Shown here one piece after another: positions 11,640 to 20,600 of a stretch of DNA of 64,000 nucleotides (the first letter of the stretch is position 1; each line of letters starts with the position of its first letter). The position numbers and the translations under genes were made by a program. The notes beneath the pieces were generated by a model. The model saw nothing but the letters and a program-made list of their open reading frames with translations, was not told the DNA's origin and did not search any database. Source of the DNA: Maylandia zebra (lineage: Eukaryota; Chordata; Actinopteri; Cichliformes; Cichlidae); assembly GCF_041146795.1 (NCBI RefSeq), contig NC_135175.1:25499075-25563074 (forward strand). Reading direction: 5' to 3'.

Positions 11640-12110
11640 CCATTGCCCCACCCTATGTGATTTCCTGAGGTCAGATGGCCCAGGATGTGAGTGGGCGTTA
11701 AGGCGTCTGGGGAGGGAACTCAAAACTGGATTATAGATGGCAGACAGTTGGTGTCGTAAACCACCGCCTCTGTTCAAAGATGGTCATTCACAGTGGACAT
11801 AGATGGCTTCTTTCACTCCTCTTTCAAACCATCTGTCCTCTCTGTCCAAAATATGAACACTGGCATCCTCAAAAGAGTGACCTTTGTCCTTTAGATGCAG
11901 ATGGACAGCTGAGTCTTGTCCCGTGGAGGTGGCTCTTCTATGTTGTGCCATGCGTTTATGAAGTAGCTGTTTGGTCTCTCCAGTGTAAAGTTTTGTTTAG
12001 GAGGCAAAACTCCTAAACACAAACTTAACAACTGCATGCGGTACAGTGTAGAGAGGAATGTCCAGACCTCTACATTTTGGTTTTAGAGCTGAGAACCTGC
12101 AAATTCAGCC
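11640..12110 (-). mobile_element. Penelope-like element fragment (GIY-YIG region)
   Basis: Reading the - strand from about 12030 to 11650 gives YTGETKQLLHKRMAQHRR, then AVHLHLKDKGHSFED, REDRWFERGVKEAIYV and SLNRGGGLRHQLS. This string is typical of the C-terminal GIY-YIG endonuclease region of teleost Penelope-like elements. A TGA stop interrupts it (between IYVHCE and PSLN), and the reading frame breaks near 12000. The reverse-transcriptase part is missing, so it is a dead 5'-truncated copy between genes C and D. Confidence 0.7.
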
Positions 12111-12361
12111 CAATACAAACTAACTCGACATGACAACACCCGTCTGAACAAAGACCAAAGCTGGTTTTGTTCTTTTTTTAACACTATTAGTTTACATTTG
12201 GATTATTCCAGTTCAAAAAATCATTAATAAAATGGATAAAAAAATGAATAAAATTAATAAAATGAGCATTTTTAACCAAACATAACACTTAAGAAAGAAG
12301 CAAAAAAAAATTTTAAAAATAAAATGAAAGAAAGAAACAGTAAGTAAAAAGGGCCTGAATT

Positions 12362-12544
12362 ATATTAAACTAAAAATGTTGTTTTCTGAAGAATAAAGCA
12401 GACTTTGTGAGTGCAAACATGTTTGCATTTGCTAACAAAGTTGAACTTTGATGTTAAACAAGAGCTGAAAGAGTCTCCACCTACAAACACTTGCATTATA
12501 AAACAGGAGGTCTGTGCGCAGACGGGACGCTGATCACATCCACG
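12362..12544 (+). promoter_or_regulatory. Proximal promoter of gene D
   Basis: Near-identical to the gene C promoter: TGAACTTTGA at 12442-12451, 'ctccacctacaaacacttg', TATAAAA at 12497-12503 and ATG at 12545. It is slightly shorter than in C because of small deletions (for example in the 'gctaacaaa' segment). Confidence 0.65.
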
Positions 12545-14251
12545 ATGAGAGGACTCGCACTGCTCTGTTTGGTGGGATTTATTCTCACAGCTTCGGTAAG
12601 AACATTCATATCCCTGTTTGATCTTCATGGATTTACTGAAAGGAAGAAATTTAAATGGTTGAAAGGAACTAACGGTCTCACTGAGCCAATAGCAAATTAT
12701 AGTCTTCATAAATATTTAGATGTCATTTTATATTTTTGTAGTTTTGTAAAGCTATTGTTTAACTGGTAAGTTCGACTCCAGATGTAAACATGAGTTTGAA
12801 TTAAATATATTTTTTCACCAAGAATCAGCTGGAGTGATTCATGCTGCTTTGCTTGCTTTGAAATGTCAATGACCTTTCAGCACTGAGGGAAAAGAAAGAG
12901 GCAAAAAAAAACCTCTAGCACTGAATTTTGTATCTGTCTAACATTATTCTGTTTTTAAGTTTTATCAGGTAGTAAATACAAACACTTGTCATTACATCTT
13001 AACCTCCTAGGACCTGGCGTCCACATATGTGGACATCACATTTTGGGTTATTTAGGCCAAAATACTCAATTTTGCTCTACATGGGCCTGATATCCACTTA
13101 CGAGGACATTATGCTGCTACTGTTCTATCAAAATTTTAAACGAATATCCTCATATGTGGCTCTTATTTTTCTTAAAAACAAAAATAAGGTAAAAAAAAAC
13201 TTTGTTTTTACATTCATCGGGCCCCAAACAGCCCAAATATCAAAGAGAAATTAAAAATGCATGCCGTTTAAGAGTTTGGGTCTTAGGAGGTTAATCCAAT
13301 CTTTAAGAAACAACATCACCCAATCACAGCCTCTAAAACGAGAAAACAAAAGTAGATAAACTCAACACAAAAATAAGGAATTTTTGCAGCTTAAAGTCAT
13401 CTTAATTTATTATTTGACATGGATGGTGTGATCTTATATAGGTCATATACAGATCATGAAAAACATATTCTATAGCTATTTTAATATTAAATCTTTGTCC
13501 CTTTAGTTTTTGCAACTTACATTTCCAACTTCAGTGTCATCAATGTCCAGAAAGAGAGAAAATATGAAATCTTTTTATTTCCACCTTTTTTGTGCAGCTT
13601 CCATAATTACTTTTTTTTGTTTCGTTTTATTAAAATGTTTCTTCTTCTTAAACATCAAATGGTTTATTTTAAGAAGACTTAAAGTTGTTCTTTGTCATTC
13701 TAGCATTCAGCTAGAGCTACAACTACCGTAAGTACTACATTAATAAAACACCAGAAACATCAACCAGTATTTCTAATGTTTTATATTTTCATGTTTATCG
13801 GTTTAAGTAAAGATTACCAAAGGTACCCTGACGAATTGTTAAAATATTACAAAACTTGACATATCTTTCATTTCTTGGTTTGATGGTGTGTAAAACTATT
13901 TGTAGATCAGATTTGATTTAGATGTCGGGGGAAAGGTTAAGTTTAAAAGCCTGTAACTAATGTAATCCAATGCATTTCAGAGAATACCCACCTCTATCTG
14001 GCATGCTCTATCCTCTAATAATACTCGTTCATCACCTAGAAATGGTACACAGGTAAAACACCTTCAACACAGCTTTCATAATGTCTTACAACAACATTTA
14101 ATCTGAAATAACACTGACAAGACAGCTGAGAACGTATGGCAAATAATTTTTTATTTTCCTCCTGTATATTATATAGGCCGTTCATCACAACAATACAGTG
14201 GAAGCAACAGTTGAACCAACAGTGAAAGAAGACGCACCAAATGTGCTCTAA
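12545..14251 (+). CDS. Gene D: small secreted N-glycopeptide, paralogue of C
   Basis: Exon 1 (12545-12595) is identical at the protein level to gene C exon 1. Proposed later exons are 13704-13727 (HSARATTT, strong gtaagt donor), 13981-14052 (24 aa, including SIWHALSSNNTRSSPRNGTQ) and 14177-14251 (AVHHNNTVEATVEPTV, then KEDAPNVL and TAA). All are phase 0. The product would be about 73 aa with three sequons (NNT, NGT, NNT) and no cysteine after the signal. The equivalent of gene C exon 2 seems lost: its acceptor region is diverged and a MITE sits just after it. The 24-nt exon matches only the end of gene C exon 3 and is the least certain. The AATAAA used by gene C reads AATACA here; ATTAAA near 14320 may replace it. 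Confidence 0.6.
12999..13294. mobile_element. TTAA-flanked MITE (piggyBac-like), in intron 1 of gene D
   Basis: A 296-bp element begins TTAACCTCCTAGGACC and ends with the inverted copy GGTCTTAGGAGGTTAA. It thus has 16-bp inverted ends with one mismatch, and TTAA at both edges. Near the left end is the palindrome GTCCACATATGTGGAC. The open frame inside is not a known transposase. TTAA target sites point to mobilisation by a piggyBac-type transposase. The repeat is widespread in teleosts as far as I recall. Confidence 0.75.
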
Positions 14252-14499
14252 AAACTTCAAAGAAAGACACCGTTCGACTGATGGTATAGTCTTCTCTGAA
14301 TACACATTAGAAACCTATAATTAAAAAGTTCCTCTTATTTGTTATTATGCTTTGTATAAGGTCATTTAAAATCTATTTGTTACTTAGGAGATGAAACAAC
14401 AACAAAAAAAACACCTACACTGACCAAATTCAGTTTTATTTATTTTTCTGTTATTTAATCCTCACAATGTTACTGGAGGCCAAAGTAATACTATCCAGA

Positions 14500-14536
14500 G
14501 TAACTTTCTGGTTAGATACCATAACCAGAAAGTTAC
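14500..14536. repeat. Perfect 15-bp fold-back hairpin
   Basis: The arms 14500-14514 (GTAACTTTCTGGTTA) and 14522-14536 are exact inverted copies around a 7-nt loop. They lie at the 3' edge of the LINE fragment. Confidence 0.85.
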
Positions 14537-15334
14537 AATAACGTCTGTTTTAACTGGATTTAGAAGCAGGAAATTAGAGGACATCCAGATCTTTATGTTA
14601 TGTTATGTTAATAGAAATTCCTGCAGTTTAACTAATTGGTGTGTGTTACGTGGCTCCAGGGATAAATAAAGTTGGGTGTCACCTGAATAGAAGTGAAAAT
14701 GTACGCTATGCCTTCAGATGCTGCTGCCTAAGGGAAGCATGTAAATGGTAAACAGAAATGGTCCGCGCAGGGAACCCTGTGGTACTCCATAATTAACCTT
14801 AGTGTGTGAAGAGGACTCCTCATTTACATGAACAAATTGGAGCCTATTAGATAGAAATGATTCTAATCACTGCAGCGCAGTACCTGTAATACCGACTGCA
14901 TGTTCTAATCTGTGTAATAACATATTACGGTTGACAGTATCGAACGCTGCGCTGAGGTCTAGCAGGACAAGCAGAGAGGAGTCACTGTCAGAGGCCATAA
15001 GAAGATCATTTGTAACCTTCACTAAAGCTGTTTCTGTGCTGTGATGAGCTCTGAAACCTGACTGAAACTCTTCAAATAAGCCATTCCTCTGCAGATGATC
15101 TGTTAGCTGTTTGACAACTACTCTTTCAAGGATGTTTGATATGAAAGGAAGGTTGGAGATTGGCCTATAATTACCTAAAACAGCTAAGGTTAAATGAATG
15201 CCCCGCTCAGAGTTGTTTTTATTTTCTTCAATCGGTGATGAGTAGTAAGATGTTCTAGCTTTACGGGGCTTTTTACAAAAATACAAATAAAACAAATTAA
15301 TGACACGCCAGTTCCACAGCAGCTTACGAGTCAT
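14537..15334 (-). mobile_element. Decayed LINE fragment with reverse-transcriptase segment
   Basis: On the - strand, 15200-14867 encodes reverse-transcriptase blocks NYRPISNLPFISNILE, EFQSGFRAHHSTETAL and LLVLLDLSAAFDTV, typical of the L2/CR1-type LINE group. After a stop near 14867 the reading continues with the block [21 protein letters not shown]. The catalytic FADDT motif is degraded to HSGDTQ. Upstream coding sequence and the endonuclease domain are absent. This is a fragment interrupted by stops and not active. It separates gene D from the orphan 3' end at 15.65 kb. Confidence 0.8.
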
Positions 15335-15584
15335 CTGCTTTAAAATGCAAATTTAAGAGTCAAGTATGTCTGATTTATGGTTTTGCTTTGTTTTATTTTT
15401 TTCTTTTCAGAGTCATACGCAGTGTAGATGTAAAAGTATTAAGATAATCAACCTCTGTGGGAGGAGACTTGGGAGTAAAATGTTCGAGTTGTATGTCAAA
15501 TCCAGACAAAGCCAGACCCTGAGTGTGTTTGGTGGGGGGTGGGTTCTTTTAAATTTTGAAAGTCAGTTGAGTCATTTGGCTGTC

Positions 15585-15635
15585 AGCGGATGCACGATCC
15601 TATGAGGCGTTTCCTCATAGGATCGTGCATCCGCT
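15585..15635. repeat. Perfect 23-bp palindrome with 5-nt loop
   Basis: The arm 15585-15607 (starts AGCGGATGCACGATCC) and the arm 15613-15635 are exact reverse complements around CGTTT. A perfect fold-back of this length is probably recent or under repair-driven homogenisation. It sits directly upstream of the orphan exon remnant at 15642. Confidence 0.9.
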
Positions 15636-15639
15636 TTAA

Positions 15640-15936
15640 AAGTAATTCTACTCCCTCAACAGAGGTAACAGACCATCAGCACAGATTTCATGTCTTACAA
15701 CAGCATTTTATCTGAAATAACATGGACAAGACAGCTGAGACTGTGTGGCAATTAACTGAAATCATTTTATTTATTTATTTTTTCCTCTGTATACTTTATA
15801 GACTGTTCATCACAACATGTCATTGGAAGCAACAGCGAAAGAAGACGTATCCAAGAGACGCTAAAAAGATGAAAACATGAAACCTCCCAGAGACAGACCA
15901 CAAAATCTGTTAGTTTCACTGCCTTCTCTGAATAAA
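15640..15936 (+). pseudogene. Orphan 3' end of a secreted-peptide unit (unit E)
   Basis: Positions 15640-15666 resemble the end of gene C exon 4 (SNSTPSTE then a gtaaca donor). The following intron matches gene C and D introns, and 15802-15864 is a complete last exon: TVHHNMSLEATAKEDV, then SKRR and TAA. AATAAA follows at 15931-15936. No signal-peptide exon or shared promoter is found between gene D and here; a LINE fragment and a palindrome occupy that space. It is either a 5'-lost unit or alternative 3' exons of gene D. Confidence 0.6.
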
Positions 15937-16159
15937 CATTAAAAGGCTGTATTTAAAACAAAGAAGACGTTTCTCTTATTTGTTGTTATGCATGTATAAG
16001 GTCATTTAAAATGTGTTTTTCACCCAAGAGCTGGAACTTTTGTGTCGGGACAAAAAACATCTACTCTGACAAAATGAGACAATATAGGAATCGATAATCG
16101 AGGGGACATCAGATTAACACAAGTCAGGCGTTTACAGCTTCAAGGATTCAGACAAGACT

Positions 16160-17695
16160 AAATTCACAAGGATCACTTTATTTTTTTTCCTGTGTTGAGG
16201 GTCTTTTTCATCACAAATATTACCCAGCAGGATGTCCCAGCAGGTATCAATGCTCCCTAACATATTCATGGGAAGAACATACACAACATAACTTCATTTC
16301 TTTATGTTTCTAAACACACTGCTTTAAAGCCCACTGGATATTAACTGGGTGTCGCACAGCTGCACAAGCTACCTGTTTTACATGAGGACTGCGATTTTTG
16401 GATTACCTGTGAGGAAAAAACACAAAAGCCTTAAAAATCGGGGGGGTTTAGTCAGTATGGTCAAACATCATCAAGAAATCAGCATTTGAAAGTGGTTTCC
16501 AATCACTCAGACCACAGGAAAGCATTTGTTACCAAAAGGCTGGTTTCAGATTAGAAACAAGCTTTAATGACTCGTCTGATGTTCAATGAGAAAAAGGGCA
16601 GCAGAATCAAACAGTGGATATGAAAGACAGTTAGTAGTTGTAATCATCAGGCAAACTAAAACAGCACTACATTCTTGAGTTTGTTTTTCTTTTGCATGTT
16701 TTTTGTGTCTTTTTTTTAGCAAAGTGGTGAGATCCGGAGGCAGGCAACAGCCCGTTGAGACAGCACTTCACTTCAGATGACAATGCAGTTTCTTTCTACC
16801 AGTAAGGCCACTTTATAAAGAAACATCTAAATGAGGACCGCAACCTATCGCTTCTTGTCCATTGCTCTCTGCAGTGTTGTCATCGTGAATTTAAAAGGAA
16901 AAGAGAAGAAGAAAAAGAACAATGTTTCAAGTTTCTAAATTAAAGAGCCTGATGGTCAGCTTGTAAGCAGAGGGAGGGGAAGGGGGTGGGGGGAGGTTGG
17001 TGTTCGCCCCTCCCCCCTTCCCATCTCCACCACAGTGAGGGTAGGAAAAAAAAAGAAAAAAGAAGAAGCTCAGTCCACATGGTCACCACCAGCTATGCTG
17101 CTGAGGTAGTATCCCCGCTCTCAAAGTCCCAACCGCAACTCAAGAAAAAAAGAACAAAAATACACCTCAAAATAACCGCGGGTTATAGCGATCTTGCAAA
17201 AAAATAGATATTCTCACATAAGTTTGTAAAATCATCTTGCCTAAAGTCATCTTCGATCCTCTGTGGCTTTTCTCAAAGCAAGTCCAGAGAGAAGTTGCGC
17301 CACACAACCGCTGCTCTGAGTACAATCCACAAAGGACACCTGTGTCACCTTTTTGTTGCTGCTGCAGTGTCGTACGTTTGGGTGTATTTCCTAATTCCGT
17401 TTCGGTGGTTCCCTCTTTCAGCCCCTTCAGATGCAGTCCTTCAGTTTTGCCAACCAAACGTATGTGAAGTGTGTTTACTGATCTTTTTAAAGGGCGTGTC
17501 ACTGTATGTGCTGCAGTGGTGGGGTGTTGTGTGTGTGTGTGTGTGAGTGTGTGTATGGGGCTGTGTGTTGTGTGTGGTGATGGTGGCATCGTGAGCTCTG
17601 TCAGGACTGCAGTCCACACAGCTTTGGGATCAGCTTCCTTCAAAGGGGCTGGGCAGGACCGTGCTGGAGGGGCCAGGGGACAGAGGGACGCCGCT
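16160..17695 (-). other. CDV3 3' untranslated region
   Basis: This runs from the CDV3 stop codon to the AATAAA (TTTATT on the + strand at 16177-16182). It is about 1.5 kb long and GT-rich near 17520-17570 (a TG microsatellite on the + strand). The end lies about 230 bp from the polyA signal of unit E, so the two transcripts converge. Confidence 0.6.
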
Positions 17696-20600
17696 CTACT
17701 TATCCCCCAGGATGGCGTACTGGTTGTCGAGCTGCAAGTGCTGCATAGAAGCGCCACCGGTCTCCTCTCTGCCACGGTTCCTGTGTTTCACAACCTCGAA
17801 GGTCTTCTCCATTTCTCTGTCCCTGAAACACAAACATCAGGTCATTCAAGGAGCGAAAGCAGCATTACTTACTGTAATTATGGTGGCACCACAGTATAAT
17901 CATTCCTGCATAACTGAGCCTTTAGACACTTTATGTCCAGTGAAAAACTAAGTACCCCCTTACTACTTTCGTAGCTATCGAGAAGATCAGTAGCAGCCGG
18001 CTGCTGCTAATCAAATGACTTTGATCAACTGAGCATCAGTAAGTGTGAGCACCTCTATAACATGAGAAGCTTTGGCAGTTTGCTGGTCTGGAGCATTCAG
18101 GTGTGTGTTAACACAAAGCCAAGGACGAAAGACATCAGCAATGATCTCAGAGAAGCAACTGTTGCTGCCCATCAATCTGGGAAGGTTTACGAACAATATG
18201 AAGTCCATCACTCTGCAGTTAGAATGATTATTAACAAGTGGAAAATATTCAGTTGCTAATATGGCAACTTTTCACTCAAAGGTCACCACACACCACACCT
18301 CAGACTCTACAGGCCTCACTTAGCTTGTTAAAAGTTCAAAGTTCATGAGAGCACAAAGACTGAACACGTTTGGCTTGTTTGGAAGGTTGCAAGTGAACAA
18401 ACCACAAGACTTCTGGAACAATGTTGTTATGACAAAGTGCACAGAGCCACATTTGGCTAATCAGCACAAATGGCTCACGCACAGTGGTGAAGGGGTGATG
18501 ATTTGGGCTTGTTTTTCAGACTGTGAGTAACCATGAACTTGTCTAAATACCAGAGTATTCTAAACATGAGGCCATGTGTCCAATAATGAAAGCATCAGGA
18601 CAATGATAACAAGCCTAAGAACAAAGTTTAGTACATATTTAAATACCATATTGGAAATAAAAATTACAAATAAAATAAAGCCAGAAAATCAAAACAACTA
18701 CTGTTAACAAAAATGGATTATGTGGCACACAAAGGCTAGATGCTACAGCACAAACAGGAGAAAATAAGGATGTGATGACTACAGCGCTAACATCATTGTG
18801 AGACAAGAATACACTGCCACGTAAAACTAGCACGGCAGAAGTCAACCCTAACACAGATGCGAGAGTGAAATAAGTGATCTACAAAGAATCGCCAAGCAGT
18901 TCCCAGAGCTGAAGAATATTTTGCCCTTAGGCTCATCCAGATACGTTATTATAACGGTTTTCCTGTAAACTCTGCTTACTTGCGTGTCTCAACGTGCTTG
19001 GCGGTGGCCAGTAGAGAGGGGAACTGTGTGTCACTGAAGATTTCAGGAGGGCCCTGGGTCGGGCCTCGTTTGGTGGTGGTAAGTCGAGCTCCCGGAGGGC
19101 GATATACACCAGCGGGCTTCGCCTCAGGTACCTCTACATTCTCTACTGCTGAAATGAAATGCATCAAAAAACAAAAATCACTGTGCTGCTCAAAAAAAAC
19201 AATGGAAAAGCTGAATTTAGATGACTGAAACAAAAAAGGTTTTGAGGGTTTCCTTAACAAATAAAGGCCCTCAGGTCCCCCAGGAAGAAAAAAGGTCGAT
19301 TTTACATCGGTTTACTCACCCACAGGAGCAGGAGGAGGCGCGGCACCAGACTTGTTCCAGGGACCTTTTTCACCTCGTTCTCCACTGACGAGAATGATCT
19401 CTCCATCCTCACCAACCTCCTCCTTCTCGTACTCCTCTTCCTCTTTCTCGTCACTACAAACAACCAGGAGGCAGTAAAGCATAGGTGAACACATGCCCAG
19501 GTGCCCTGCTGCTGATATAACTGAATGCATCAAAGCTGATAAGGTTAGGACAGAAACCTCCATGTCCTGTGTGTCCCTGTACATTTACTACACAGCAAAA
19601 CAAAGATGCTTCCTTTTATTTCCATCACCAGAATGACAGCATTCAAATATGGCTGATTTAGAGTTTTGGGTTCAGAGCCAAAGACTCACAAAAAAAACAG
19701 ATTTGGCTTCCATCCCCACTGCAGTGCACCTCCACGCTGTTTTAATACTATGGATATTGATACTTCTTGATCACTCTGTGAAAGTCCTGTTCTGGGCCAT
19801 CTGGCTTGGGCTCTTCAGTGTGCAGAAACCTCCACCTCTGTGTCAAACTGACCTGTCATATTTAATCGCTGGTGATGCTGGACCTCCAGCTACATATCAA
19901 CAAGCAACAAGTAGTGTCGACCGTGCCCAGGCCCAAAAGCGTTACATCGGATGCCTGTTCTGTGAAGTAGGACCAACCCAATCACTGCTTACGACCAACT
20001 CTACTCACCAGACTTTGTCTTCTTCCTCAAAATGAAACAGAAGATTAACAGTTGCTGTTTTAATACAGTGGAGGAGACATAGTGTGCATTGCTGCAAGAA
20101 CAGGACTTCCAGGGAATGATCTAAAAATAGCAGGAACACTGGAAGAGGTCCAGAGGTGCACAAGGACATTGCCTGCTATCCCCTTTTAAGGTCAACTTAA
20201 ATTGGGCATGGTTTTTGGATCTTGAGGTTAAAGTTGCACCTTGCGAAATGTTCGGAACTGTTTGTGTGGACAAATTCGTCCATCCTATTTTAGGGAAGTC
20301 CGATTGTGAAATTCTAAGTCGGTACCAATAAATAACAATCAGGATGGCAGTGGAGAGGTTTTTTTGTGTGTTTGTTCTGTTTCTAATCAGCCACTGACAG
20401 TGGCGCATGTCAGCTGATTAGCATTTCTTTCACCACTCCCTCTGTTTAACCTCACAGCTAAAACAGCTGTTCTTTTATTTATTCACTCAAGGGTTCAAAT
20501 TATTTATACTGTGGAGGTTCAGAACAGAAACTCTTAAAAAAATAAAACCAAGGCCCGGAGCCCAGAAACAGCCCGGCGGGGCTTCAGTCCACCCCGCAGG

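Noticed and set aside
12365-12769. Open frames on both strands over gene D exon 1
   Set aside because: The + frame is the real exon read on into intron; the - frame is its antisense shadow.
13027-13254. Possible transposase in the TTAA MITE
   Set aside because: Only 75 codons, no DDE-type motif, and the frame ends inside the element. It is a non-autonomous element.
15366-15605. Exon after the strong acceptor at 15411
   Set aside because: The reading frame does not resemble any array exon and ends in the palindrome; no start exon is available.
3811-15936. Assignment of the array to the SCPP (secretory calcium-binding phosphoprotein) family
   Set aside because: The small phase-0 exons fit, but there are no S-x-E phosphorylation clusters or P/Q-rich regions, and SCPP clusters lie by SPARCL1, not CDV3.
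17471-17899. 142-codon + strand open frame
   Set aside because: It lies antisense to the last CDV3 exon and its 3' UTR, with a GT-repeat-encoded CVCV tract.
19649-20035. 128-codon open frame in CDV3 intron 2
   Set aside because: No homology recognised, no splice signals in frame, and composition like the flanking intron.
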